Origin: Asterias rubens
Taxonomy: Eukaryota > Echinodermata > Asteroidea > Forcipulatida > Asteriidae
DNA: 64,000 nucleotides
Direction: 5' to 3'
Assembly (NCBI RefSeq): GCF_902459465.1
Contig: NC_047083.1
Coordinates: 6,997,526 to 7,061,525, forward strand
In this document: positions 8,067-19,042 of the stretch, piece after piece
How the letters are laid out: every line of letters begins with the position of its first letter
Numbering within the stretch: position 1 is the first letter of the stretch
The notes under the pieces: generated by a model
What the model was told of the DNA's origin: nothing
The model's input: the letters and a program-made list of their open reading frames with translations, nothing else
Database searches by the model: none
Translations under genes and position numbers: made by a program

Positions 8067-11000
8067 CTGTAAAATCAAGATCAAATTTCAAAGATACTTT
8101 CAACTTTGTTCTTGTCTGAGAATGATAACTTAAAAATTAAATGAACTTTAAGCAGGGCTCGAATTTCCCAATAGACCACAGGCCTGTGGTAGATTTTACA
8201 AAGAGTTAGGACTAGTCTTATCTTGAGTTAAGACGTGTTACTCGCCTAATTTAGGACTACCCTTAAGTTTTTAATATCTCCTAGGACTAGTCCAAAGGTA
8301 GGACTAGTTCTAAGTTCTTTGTGAAATTGACCCCTGAGGCCATTGATTTTAGCATTCACTGGACAACTCTGGCGGTCTTGTAATTTTGTTCAAATGTTGA
8401 CTTTCAAAACCTTCAATTCTGTTGAGTAAAACTCTTGTCAGATAAACATTTGGAGCTACATGGTATAGTACACAACTTGCTTTGCAGTGTTGTGGCTTTT
8501 CACCCCGAATCGGAGCCCAGTTAAGTTCAAATCTGCCATCTGGTCTCGAAACAATTGACAATTTGTGAATCTCATACCCTTTATCGGTTTTATTTATAGA
8601 ATTTAGTTTGATTAATTATCGATTGAAGGGTCCTACTACTTGCCGTCAACTCGCCGTCAACTCCTCCAATTTACATTTAAAATCCACAAAAGAAGCATAG
8701 AACTGTTACTGTAAAGTGTCAGCTTAAAGAGAATTCAAGTAAGTTTTAGGTCATATTTCTGGAGGTTTTTTTTCATGAAAAATTATCTCCAAGCAGCAAA
8801 ACTATCGGCCGCCGTCATGCTTTTTCACATGGATTTAAAGTCTTGGCCCATATAAGGTTTATCGCGAATAGCAAAATATCAAGAGAGGGAGCTGTTGAAC
8901 CCACACAAAGGTATAGGCGTTGCGCGTGCGAGTCGTAGAAACTGCATAGAAATCGCCCCATATTCCTTCCCACAACGCATTGCGGTTCTGAATTGCGATA
9001 AACCTTAGTTATTATATGTCAATTATTGGTACTTCTTTTTATCAACACAAAGACAAAGACAAAGACAAAGTCGTTTTTGTGAGAATAACATTTTACCGAA
9101 AACCATGAGAAATAATGTTGTTTGGGCAGGACTTAACACTTCCTTGCTCCATTAAAAAAAACAATCTTGTAAGATGACGGCGAGTTGACGGCAAGTGAAG
9201 TAGTAAAAGTTAAAACCGCCATTGAATGAATTGGGGAAAAAATTGAACTGTTTTCTGTGTGTTCAAAACTTGGGATAACTTTCCGTATGGCGCCACCACT
9301 TTTTCACTCATTTTTACAAAAAGGGATATATCAATCAGGTAAATTAGATACTATATTATTTTATTTCGAATGAGAAAGTGGTGGCGCCATACGGAAACTT
9401 TTCCAAAACTTGGCTCGGGATATCTTTCCTAATATAGTAATAAGATTCTTATGAATATCAGCAAGTATCTCGGTTCAAATCATAAAACTTACCATACTGA
9501 TACTGATTTAGTGATAGAAAGCTACGACTCTACGAGATAGTGAAGAGTTTACTGAAAGAAAAAAAATACCCTTGAAACGTCAAATCCTTTTTGAAAAGGG
9601 AAGCAGAAGTTACATTTAATTTGTTTGAGCTCGGCGGTGCGAAAATAAATTGTCAGAGGTCAAACACACGAACTCAGGGGTTCAACGCAGTCGCTTTGCT
9701 TCTCAACGTTATAGATGCAAGGGATCGACTACCAATCCCAACATTTTGCATTCGACGTGAAAACAACGCTTTGTCGGGTTCCCTTCACAACTTGCTGCGA
9801 CAGAACATCGGTATTCCTCCTATCTGTGGTACCAGACTTATTTACCCAGCCCGCCTAGTGCTAGTGTCAAAGATAGCTAGTGTTTACGGCTGTTTTATGA
9901 AACCATTTTTACAAGCGCCAAAGGAGGTTGCGTGTAACACTACCCCCCCCCCCCCCACGGCCACCCCATGGTTCAAGACTGAGAGTGAGTGGTTAATTCA
10001 AAGGGGCGAGGACCATGAAGCGCCCAATATTGAATAATTCGGTCATTTACTCGGCTACCCATAACATGTTTAGGGCAATCATCATGCTTGTTTTTTCTCA
10101 CTTTCGTTTTGCCATGGGAGTACCCCCATGGTTTTGCCCCCCCCCCCCGGAGGTGCTTGCCACTTCCCACAATAACAGGGGCGGCGCCCAGGGGGGGGGG
10201 GGCGACTTGAAACTACATACATGACATAGACCAAGCATGGAGGTAGAAAACTCTATGCATGGACCCAGTAACCTGGGCGCTTAGCCTACTCACTACTCCT
10301 ATTTAAAAAAAAATTGGCGCCGCAGAAATGGACCCGGAGGCACATGCCCCTGTTCCCCTGTGGTCTGGAGTTGCATGAGCATTCCAAACTCACACAGTGA
10401 ACTTGCCACAGTAACAACTTTAAAGAAAAACCATCTGAATTGTAAATAAAGTTGTATCAGAAAAAAAAGTCTTCAAGGCAGACTTTGTGGAAATTAATTG
10501 CAGGCCTGATACTTCATGGAGGTAATGAAGGCGATTGTACCCCTGGTTATTGTCTTGGTGCCCTTAAATGCTTAGAAATTTACAAATTCCTCATAGGGTG
10601 CCCTTTACGAAGGAGAACATGCATTGGTGCCCCTGCCCTTTCATCAAAAACGAAGCATACAGGCCTGTTATTGTCCTACATTAATTTGTGCTTTTCAGAA
10701 CTCAGAACAGACTCGGCAAATCTAACAAATTTTCTGGTGTGTTAATTTATTCAAGTTTCTGGCATTTACATTACAAAGTAAACATGAAGATTTAATGAGA
10801 AGATAACGTGTCATTTTTATTTTTGTGAAAATGGAGAACCTTTCTTTCTTTCTGAGCCCAATTTCATGGAGCTGCTTAGAACAAAAACTAGCTCAGCACA
10901 ACAAAACTGTGTTACCAGAATAAGGTTTCAAGACAAATTATCATAGAGGTTTTGACTGGTCTCCTGCTATTTTCTGCTTTTAGCAGAAAACTTTTTAAGC

Positions 11001-12239
11001 AATCTTTGGGGGTTAAAGACAGTGGACACTATTGGTAATTGTCAAAGACCAGTCTTTTCACTTCCTGCTCATCATATGCATGAAATAACAAACCTTTGAA
11101 AATTTGAGCTCAATCCATCATCGAAGTCGCAAGATATTAATGAAAGGAAAAAACACCATTGTCACACAAAGTTGTGAGCTTTCTGATGCTTGATAATGTT
11201 CCCAGCCAAATTATCATAGCATGTACAATTTGTAACTGGCATCCTGCTAATTTCTGGTTGGCAGATAGAACAAAAATTCAAGCAATATTGTTTGGTTAAG
11301 TGACTCTTTGAAATTGAGCCCTTATACAAATTTATGTCATGATCATAAAGTGTCAGACATGAGTTGAATTCTTCTGAGTAGTCAGTTCTCAAATTAAACG
11401 TCATTCCTACAAAATGCATAACGTCTTATTATAATGAATTCATAAAAAAAAAAATATAATAATACATTAGGTAGCATGCATCTAGAATGTTCTTTGAGCA
11501 ACAACACAACAAAAGGTAAACACGCTGAAAAGGTTTTGTTTATCTAGAATCATGAAAATATAATGTTTTTCTGTATAATGTGATTGTGGGCACACTCTAC
11601 TAGGTCCAATTTCACAAAGAGAAATATGATCTTAAACTGTCTACCTTAATTGCCAAGCAAAGTGTTTCTTTCAAAATAAAAAACCCACTGTTGAATTATT
11701 GAAAACTGATGTTTAAAAAAAGGAATCTTATGGTGCTTTGTGAAATGAAGCCTTGGTAGTTTACAATGTAAACATTGGCAACCCCTATTCTAAAGTATTC
11801 TTTCTCCACAAATATCAGAGTTTGTCTCGCCTCCACAGTGAATTCCAAACTGTTTCTATAAAGTTCACCACATACACGTAGGTTACACACAGTTAAGACA
11901 TGCACTCTAGAGTAATGCAGAACCAAATAGATTAGGAGCTACATGTACTGTACAACCCACATAAATTGTGGTATCAGACAGGCAAACTTTACACAACATT
12001 TTTACACTGGAATCACCTCAACGTTTGAAATCAAGACACTTCAGAGTTGTTCGACCGACTGCATAAGTCCATCTTTTGACTTCCAGCGAGTTTGGTCGCT
12101 CCCACCCAGTACAAACTGTTTCAAGCGCAAAACTCTTTATGTATTTAATTCAATAATTTGTTGAGGCTTGACTCTTGAGTGCCTGTTTTAATCAGGTGTT
12201 ACAAAGAAATTTATTCTTTTGAGAATTCAAATCAGTAAT

Positions 12240-12370
12240 GGGTGCGTTCGTTTAGCTTCCCTGGGTCGACCCCGGTGTGTGGCGGTGTGGCGGTGTGTGA
12301 ACACGTTCGTCCTGGAAAAAGAAAACGCCACACACCGGGGTCGACCCGGGGAAGCTAAACGAACGCACCC
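12240..12370. repeat. MITE with GGGTGCGTTC ends (second copy)
   Basis: Tandem-duplicated copy of 5585-5707. The two arms pair over about 45 bp and contain GGGTCGACCCCGGTGTGTGG. Confidence 0.8.
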
Positions 12371-12549
12371 AATATAACCAAAGCAATGTTACAACAAAAA
12401 ATTTTCATATTTACTTCCCATTTGGTTGAGAACTGATGGTTTTTCAAAGCGTAATTTAATTTCAGTGGAAAGCCTTCCCTCAAACCATTCTACATGTACC
12501 TCCATGCTCAAACCATGGTTTCTCTTTAGCATGCAACTGACAGCTTTTT

Positions 12550-12816
12550 TTAGACTGACTTTTTGAGAAAGTACTTTTTCACAAACACAAACATTGTTTT
12601 TACACCAGTGTTGACTATTTGATATTTATTCAGAGCTTCTTTTCCATAGAATGCACTTCCACAAATTTCAGTCACATGAAGACTCCAAGGTGACGAAAAT
12701 GTTTTTTTTTCCAAATCCATAAATGTCACATCCAAACTTTTTCTCTCCAGTGTGGACTCGCTGATGGCTGGGCAGCTCAATTTTGTGTGAAAAATATTTT
12801 TCCACAAATATCTCAA
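12550..12816 (-). pseudogene. Decayed zinc fingers downstream of copy 3
   Basis: Duplicate of the relic at 5880-6155, differing by a few substitutions. It overlaps the copy 3 stop by 4 bp and reads EICGSAFYGKEALNKYQIVN in one frame. It is part of the decayed C-terminus, not a separate gene. Confidence 0.6.
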
Positions 12817-14708
12817 ACAATGCTTTCCTTTAAGTGTGGAATTGTTGCTGAATACTTTAACTGCTCTTCTGAAAATACGTCACAAACAAATGGCTCCCCT
12901 ACAGGGTGAACACATTTGTGTTTTTCGAATATCTTTTGGGATTTGAAAACTTTTCTACAAAAATCACAAACAATTGGTTTCTCCTCGTTGTGAGTTTTTT
13001 GATGGTTAGAGAGAGACCACTTATAAGCGAAGCATCGTCCACAAATGTCACAATTGAATGGTTTCTCTCCAGTGTGGACTCTTTGGTGCATACTTAATTT
13101 ACCTTTTTCAGAAAATGCTTTTCCACAAATTTTACAAGCAAATGGTTTCTCTCCAGTGTGTACTCTCCGATGACAAACTAGAGTGACTTTTTGAGAAAAA
13201 TCTTTTCCACAAATGTCACAAATGAATGGTTTCTCTCCATTGTGGACCTTTTGGTGTCTACTTAGGCTTCTTCTTTCAACAAATGCTTTTCCACAAGTGT
13301 CACAAATTAATAGTTTCTTTCCAGTGTGTACTCTGCGGTGGCTCGCTAAACCACTTCTATGAGCAAATGCCTTTCCACAAATGTCACAAACAAATGGTTT
13401 CTCTCCAGTGTGGACTCTCTGGTGAGAGGTTAGATTAATATTCAGAGAAAAATCTTTTCCACAAATGTCACAAATGAATGGTTTCTCTCCATTGTGGACC
13501 TTTTGGTGTCTACTTAGGCTTCTTCTTTCAACAAATGCTTTTCCACAAATGTCACAAATGAATGGTTTCTCTCCATTGTGGACCTTTTGGTGTCTACTTA
13601 GGCTTCTTCTTTCAACAAATGCTTCTCCACAAGTGTCACAAATTAATTGTTTCTTTCCAGTGTGTACTCTGCGGTGGCTCGCTAAACCACTTCTATGAGC
13701 AAATGCCTTTCCACAAATGTCACAAACAAATGGTTTCTCTCCAGTGTGGACTCTCTGGTGAGAGGTTAGATGAATATTCAGATAAAAATCTTTTCCGCAA
13801 GTGTCACAAACAAATGGTTTCTCTCCAGAGTGAAGGAGTTTGTGTTTGTCAAATTTCTCTTTAGATTTAAAGACTTTTCCACAAATGTCACAAATGAATG
13901 AAGTATCACAAACAAACGGTTTCTCTCCAGTGTGGACTCTTCGGTGTCTATTTACACCTTCTATTTCAGAAAATGCTTTTCCACAAATGTCACAAGCAAA
14001 TGGTTTCTCTCCAGTGTGTACTCTCTGGTGACAAATTAGATTGCCTTTTCTAGAAAAATCTTTTTCACAAATGTCACAAACAAATGGGTTCTCTCTAGTG
14101 TGAAGTTTCTGGTGACGATTTAGCGAACTTTTAAGAGAGAATTCTTTTTTACAAACGTCACAAACAAACACAAGAAGTTTCTCTCTAGTGTGGATACGTT
14201 GACGGTCAGTCAGGTGGAGTTTTTTTTTTTTTTTTTGTCTGAAGGCTTCTCCACAAGTGTCACAAGCAAATGGTTTCTCTCCAGTGTGGACTTGCTGATG
14301 AGTGATCAAGTGGAGTTCACATATTTTACAAGGATACGATTTCTCTTCAGTATGGATACAGTCATGGATGTTCAAGCAATGTTTTTGTGAGAAGGCTTTA
14401 CCACAAATGTCACAAACAAATGGTTTCTCTCCAGTGTGGACTTGCTGATGATGGGTGATCAGGCTAGGCTCACTGATGAAACCTTTTCCACAAATGTCAC
14501 AGAAAACCGGTTTCACCTCAGTGTGAATTAGGTGATGGTCAGTAAGAGCCCCCTGATTAGTAAAACGCTCTCCACAAATGACACAAGTTAATAGTTTCTC
14601 TCCAGTGTTGACTGGTTGATTGTTGGTCAGTTGGAGATCTTGTGTGAAAGTTGTTGCCCCAATATCACAATGAAATGGTTCTGTGTTCTGTGGCTTTTCA
14701 GAATTCAT
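12813..14708 (-). CDS. C2H2 zinc-finger array protein, copy 3
   Basis: A 631-residue ORF from the conserved ATG at 14708 to the shared tail FSEEQLKYSATIPHLKESIV. It has about 22 finger units. Compared with copy 2, a block of fingers (contact helices LNIHLTSH, AHRSGLASH, VERRSLSRH) occurs twice, so the array grew by internal duplication, while two fingers near the C-terminus were lost. Residues FVCDT are followed directly by SFICDICGKVF, a partial finger stuck to a whole one, which suggests an unequal exchange. A T run at 14220-14236 adds four lysines (FRQKKKKKLHL) inside one finger. That finger also has Arg for its first zinc-binding His and is probably non-functional. There is no effector domain. 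Nuclear DNA-binding role inferred from the fold. Confidence 0.88.
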   Translation of the reverse strand: MNSEKPQNTEPFHCDIGATTFTQDLQLTNNQPVNTGEKLLTCVICGERFTNQGALTDHHLIHTEVKPVFCDICGKGFISEPSLITHHQQVHTGEKPFVCDICGKAFSQKHCLNIHDCIHTEEKSYPCKICELHLITHQQVHTGEKPFACDTCGEAFRQKKKKKLHLTDRQRIHTREKLLVFVCDVCKKEFSLKSSLNRHQKLHTRENPFVCDICEKDFSRKGNLICHQRVHTGEKPFACDICGKAFSEIEGVNRHRRVHTGEKPFVCDTSFICDICGKVFKSKEKFDKHKLLHSGEKPFVCDTCGKDFYLNIHLTSHQRVHTGEKPFVCDICGKAFAHRSGLASHRRVHTGKKQLICDTCGEAFVERRSLSRHQKVHNGEKPFICDICGKAFVERRSLSRHQKVHNGEKPFICDICGKDFSLNINLTSHQRVHTGEKPFVCDICGKAFAHRSGLASHRRVHTGKKLLICDTCGKAFVERRSLSRHQKVHNGEKPFICDICGKDFSQKVTLVCHRRVHTGEKPFACKICGKAFSEKGKLSMHQRVHTGEKPFNCDICGRCFAYKWSLSNHQKTHNEEKPIVCDFCRKVFKSQKIFEKHKCVHPVGEPFVCDVFSEEQLKYSATIPHLKESIV

Positions 14709-15312
14709 ATTGGTAATAATAAAGAGACAATTTTAACAATCACTTGCAAGATTAAAAAATGTCTGCGAACAGCACAAAATATTGCTTCTTCTCCAGTTAG
14801 GACACAGTGATGTCGGTTTAAACTAATTGGAAGGCCTTACCATCACAACATGGTTTTTCTTCGATGTCAGAGCCTGTATTTGATTACCAACATTGCACAC
14901 AAATTCATCCAATGACTTCCAGAATCATGGTAACTTGATGTTTTTCCAGCTCACCTTTTTCTAAACATTGCTTGCTCCACATACATGTCTTCTTTGGATG
15001 TACCTCATATCTGTATAATCAAGATCAAATTTTAAAGATACTTGCAACTTTGTTCTTCACTGAGAATGATAATTATATGTACATATACTTTTTGCAAGGC
15101 TCAATATTCACAACGAACCACAGGACTGAGGTCATTGATGCCGCACACATGCAGGGGTCTTGTCTTGAGTTTTTGTTCAAATGTTGAGTTTTATTCTGAA
15201 CAATGATAACTTATAAATTAAATGAACTTTACGCAGGGCTTAAATTTCACAATAGACCATATGCCTAGGGTAGATTTTACAAAGAGTTAGGACTAGTCTT
15301 ATCTTGAGTTAA
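14709..15312. other. Diverged 5' flank of zinc-finger copy 3
   Basis: No gene seen. It aligns with 7784-8230 but much less closely than copies 1 and 2 align with each other. The candidate upstream exon is interrupted here. The last 40 bp are the left half of a TTTCACAAAG-type MITE, split by the insertions that follow. Confidence 0.55.
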
Positions 15313-15682
15313 AGGCAGTGGACACTATTGGTAATTGTCAAAGACTAGCCTTCGCAGTTGGTGTATATCAACATATGCATAAAATAACAAGCCTGTGAAA
15401 ATTCGGTCATCGAACTTGCGAGATAATAGTGAAAGAAAAAAAACACCCTTGTCACACGAAGTTGTGTGTGTTTAGATGGTTCATTTCAAGACATCAAGTT
15501 CTAAATCTGAGGTCTCGAAATCAAATTCGTGGAAAATTACTTCTTTCTCAAAAACTATGGCACTTCAGAGGGAGCTGATTCTCACAATGTTTTATACCAT
15601 CAACCTCACCCCATTTCTGGTCACCAAGAAAGGTTTTATGCTAAAAATTGTTTTGAGTAATTACCAATAGTGTCCACTGCCT
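15313..15682. mobile_element. PiggyBac-type MITE with TTAA target duplication
   Basis: A 370-bp non-coding element with perfect 24-bp inverted ends starting AGGCAGTGGACACTATTGG, flanked by TTAA at 15309-15312 and 15683-15686. The paralogous flanks at about 1757-1775 and 8223-8245 carry the empty site (GAGTTAAGACG), which proves insertion at a single TTAA. TTAA duplication is the hallmark of the piggyBac superfamily (established); assignment of this family to it is inference. Related copies: 4486-4640 (partial), 31487-31864, 32640-32960 (diverged) and 39830-40195 (right end missing). Confidence 0.85.
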
Positions 15683-15717
15683 TTAAGACGAGTTACTCGC
15701 CTAATTTAGGACTACCC

Positions 15718-16293
15718 TACTCCTAGAACTATGTATTTCGGTTTTGTTCCGCTATCGTCTTCAACCTCATAGACGTAGATCTCTCACAACAATAACGATA
15801 CTGGTTCAATGAATTTTGGAATCACGAATCTCTTTCTTTTTTTTTTATCTTGCCAAAATTAGGCTCGACAGGTATTGTCCTTTGAAGTCTCATTGTCCCG
15901 GGTAAACAAAAAATCCACTCCGCAATTGTTAAAAATGGGAAAACATTACGCGCACGGTCAGGGACAACTGGCATTTGCAGTGTAGTGGTAAATTGGAGCA
16001 GTTGGGGACTGAATAACAAGTGAGAATTTATCATTTTTAACAATTTTTGGGATACATATAGCAGAGTGGATTTTCTGTTTTCCCCGGGAACAATGAGAGT
16101 TAAAAGGACAAATAGAGCCTAATTTTGGCAAGATAAAAAAAGAAAAAAAGATTTGCTATTCAAAAATTCATTGAGCCAGTATCACGTTTGTCGTGAGAGA
16201 TGTACGTCTATGACTATATGAGTCATATGATTATGAGGTTACGGGAGACGATTGAGGAACAAAATCGAAATAGTTCTAGGACATGAAGGAGTA
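15718..16293. mobile_element. Foldback element with 9-bp target duplication (Mutator-like)
   Basis: A 576-bp imperfect palindrome. The left end begins TACTCCTAGAACTAT; the right end is its inverse with a 9-bp insertion. It is flanked by GGACTACCC at 15709-15717 and 16294-16302. Copy 2's flank has a single GGACTACCC (about 8256-8264), so this is a true 9-bp target-site duplication. Long inverted arms with 9-bp duplications are typical of Mutator-like foldback elements (established); the superfamily call is inference. No transposase is encoded. Fragments occur near 20440-20510, 22070-22200 and 23540-23830. Confidence 0.8.
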
Positions 16294-16317
16294 GGACTAC
16301 CCTTAAGTTTGTAATAT

Positions 16318-16405
16318 CTCCTAGGACTAGTTCTAAGTTAGGACTAGTTCTAAGTTAGGACTAGTTCTAAGTTAGGACTAGTTCTAAGTTAGGACTAGTT
16401 CTAAT
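16318..16405. repeat. 17-bp minisatellite, about 5 copies
   Basis: Five units of TTAGGACTAGTTCTAAG, an expansion of a motif that belongs to the TTTCACAAAG-type MITE and is present only once or twice in the flanks of copies 1 and 2. Confidence 0.8.
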
Positions 16406-16439
16406 TTCTTTGTGAAATTGACCCCTGAAGCCATTGATT

Positions 16440-17928
16440 TTAGCGTTCACTGGACAACTCTGGACCTGGTGGTGGAATTGTTGCTGAATACTTAAACTGC
16501 TCTTCTGAAAATACGTCACAAACAAATGGCTCCCCTACAGGGTGGACACATTTGTGTCTGTCAAGTTTCTTTGGGGATTTTAAGACTTTTCTACAAATAT
16601 CACAAACAATTGGTTTCTCCTCGTTGTGAGTTTTCTCCTCAATATGAGTTTTTTTATGTTTAGAGAGAGACCAATTATAAGTGAAGCATCGTCCACAAAT
16701 GTCACATTTGAATGGTTTCTCTCCAGTGTGTACTCTCTGGTGACAAACAAGACTGACTTTTTGAGAAAAATCTTTTCCACAAATGTAACAAATGAATGGT
16801 TTCTCTCCAGTGTGGATACTTTTGTGGCTACTTAGGCTTCTTCTTTCAACAAATGCTTCTCCACAAGTGTCACAAAGGAATGGTTTCTCTCCAGTGTGTA
16901 CTCTGCGGTGGCGCTCTCGACTGCCTCTATGAGAAAATGCCTTTCCACAAATGTCACAAACAAATGGTTTCTCTCCAGTGTGGACTCTCTGGTGATAGGT
17001 CAGATGATAATTTAGATGAAAATCTTTTCCGCAAGAGTCACAAACAAATGGTTTCTCTCCAGAGTGAAGGAGTTTGTGTTTGTCAAATTTCTCTTTAGAT
17101 TTAAAGACTTTTCCACAAATGTCACAAATGAATGATTTCTCTCCAGTGTGGGCAACTTTGGTGTCTACTTAGGCTTCTTCTTTCAGCAAATGCTTTTCCA
17201 CAAGTGTCACAATTGAATGGTTTCTCTCCAGTGTGAACTGTTTGGTGACTCTTTAAACCAGTTTTCAGAGCAAATGCTTTTCCACAAATGTCACAAACAA
17301 ATGGTTTCTCTCCAGAGTGGATACGTTGATGGTCAGTCAGGTGGTGTTTTTGTCTGAAGAATTTTCCACATATTTCACAACAATACTGTTTCTCTCCAGT
17401 GTGGACACGCAGGTGCTTGGTCAGGCGGAGTTTTTGCTCGAAGGATTTACCACAAATGTCACAAACAAACGATTTTTCTCCAGTGTGGATTCGCTGATGG
17501 GTTGTCAGGCTAGGCTCACTTAAGAAACCTTTTTCCCCAATGTTACAAACAAAAACAAGTTTCTCTCCAGTGTGGATACGTTGATGGTCAGTCAGGTGAA
17601 GTTTGTGTCTAAAGCCTTTTCCACAAATGTCACAAACAAATGGTTTCTCTCTAGCGTGGACTTGCTGATGATGTGTGATCAGGCTAGGCTCACTGAAGAA
17701 ACCTTTTCCACAAATGTCACAGAAAACCGGTTTCACCTCAGTGTGAATTTGGTGATGGTCAGTAAGAGCCCCCTGATTAGTAAAACGCTCTCCACAAATG
17801 ACACAAGTTAATGGTTTCTCTCCAGTGTGGACTGGTTGATTGTTGGTCAGTTGGAGTTTTTGTGAGAAAGTTTTTGCCCCAATATCACAATGAAATGGAT
17901 CTGTGCTCTGTGTCTTTTCAGAATTCAT
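16440..17928 (-). pseudogene. C2H2 zinc-finger array, copy 4, with frameshift
   Basis: From the conserved ATG at 17928 the frame is open for 268 residues and about nine finger units, then derails at SLSRHQSCPHWREIIHL (stop at 17122). The cause is one extra base near 17148-17156: the plus strand reads GTGTGGGCAACTTTGG where the other copies read GTGTGGACACTTTGG. Downstream, the shifted frame is again good zinc-finger coding (for example FICDICGKVFKSKEKFDKH and FVCDSCGKDFHLNYHLTYH) for about seven fingers, to the shared tail CDVFSEEQFKYSATIP and a TAA at 16440. One finger upstream has CNIG instead of CxxC. The C-terminal tail is fused directly to unrelated flank sequence near 16466. Recent loss of function, or a single-base assembly error, are both possible. 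Confidence 0.75.
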
Positions 17929-18564
17929 ATTGGTAATAATAAAGAGACAATTTTAAAATCATTTTCATCATGGATAAGTAAATTCATCCAATGACTTCCA
18001 CTATGGGTAGCTTGATGTTTTTCCAGCTCACCTTTTTCTAAACAATGGTTGCTCCACATACAGGTCTTCTTTGGATGTACCTCATATCTGTATAATCAAG
18101 ATCAAGTTTCAAAGATAAACTTGCAACTTTGTTCTTAACTGATAATGATACTTTACAAATTACATGAACTTTACAGTTTACGCAGGGCTCGAATTTCACA
18201 ATAGACCACAGGCCTAGGGTAGAATTCACAAAGAGTAAGAACTAGTCTTATCGAGTTAGGACGAATTACTCGTTATAACTTAGGACTACCCTTAATTTTT
18301 TAATATCATCTAGGACGAGTCCCAAGTTAGGATAAGTCCTAAGTTCTTTTTAAAAATCGACCCATGAGACCACTGATTTTAGCATTGGCCGGACAACTCT
18401 GGCGGTCTTGTGAATTTGTTCAAATGTTGACATTCAAAAAACATTTTCAATTCTGTTGAGTAAAACTTCTGCGGCATAAATTCTACTCAACAGAATTGAA
18501 AATGTATTGCCCTATCAAGCATACATATGAGATAAATCTTCTTTCTGGTTGATTGTTGTCAACA
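17929..18564. other. Diverged 5' flank of zinc-finger copy 4
   Basis: No gene seen. It aligns with the 5' flanks of the other copies (finger relic RRPVCGATI, old TTTCACAAAG-type MITE at about 18210-18365). At 18441-18510 a short hairpin pairs TTTTCAATTCTGTTGAGTA with its inverse. Confidence 0.55.
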
Positions 18565-19042
18565 AAATAGAACAGTTAAAATTTAAGATGCTATGTCAGA
18601 TTTTTGGCCCCAAACATCAACAAAATTGATATTTTTTGAGAGTATGGTATTTCAAAGAGTATCACCCGCTCTAATGAAAACAAGTTTAACTTTTTACTTT
18701 TAATTGTCAGGAACCATGCCAAAAATTTCAAATGTTTCTTATAAAACACATACGAATTGGTCACGTGATATATTGTCGGGAGCACTTTATTTCACTGCTA
18801 CTAATAATTGAGAAAATAGAATTAGCTGTTGCAAACACCTTACCAACCAAATGGACCCAGAGTATAAATGCCAAAAATAGTTAACTATTTTTTGCTACTA
18901 ATAATTGGCAAACTTTTTTGTGCAATGGCTCAAATGAAAGCTTGTAACTTACTTTCTCGACCCCCATCAAAATACCTATTGAATTTTAAATCAAAATTTT
19001 TGAGTCAAATCGGCCAAAAATCTGACATAGCATCTTTAACAG
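18565..19042. repeat. MITE with GATGCTATGTCAGATTTTTG ends
   Basis: About 478 bp with inverted ends: AAGATGCTATGTCAGATTTT at 18575-18605 and AAAATCTGACATAGCATCTT at about 19015-19036. AT-rich and non-coding. TTAA-like bases at both borders hint at a piggyBac-type element. Confidence 0.65.

Larger units (their letters stand above)
7784..14708. repeat. Tandem duplication unit B (5' flank of copy 2 through copy 3 gene)
   Basis: Direct copy of 1308-7783 (landmarks in unit A). It repeats the same MITE chain: TTTCACAAAG family at 8190-8335, TACTACTTGCCGTC element at 8632-9199 with its nested insert, TTTCCGTATGGCGCC hairpin at 9280-9402, and GGGTGCGTTC hairpin at 12240-12370. The intergenic part, 7784-12549, holds no gene that I can support. 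Confidence 0.85.

Noticed and set aside
9591-10037. 148-codon open frame (also 3091-3378)
   Set aside because: The two sister blocks end the frame at different places because of indels, the start is TTG, and no domain is visible. Probably repeat DNA.
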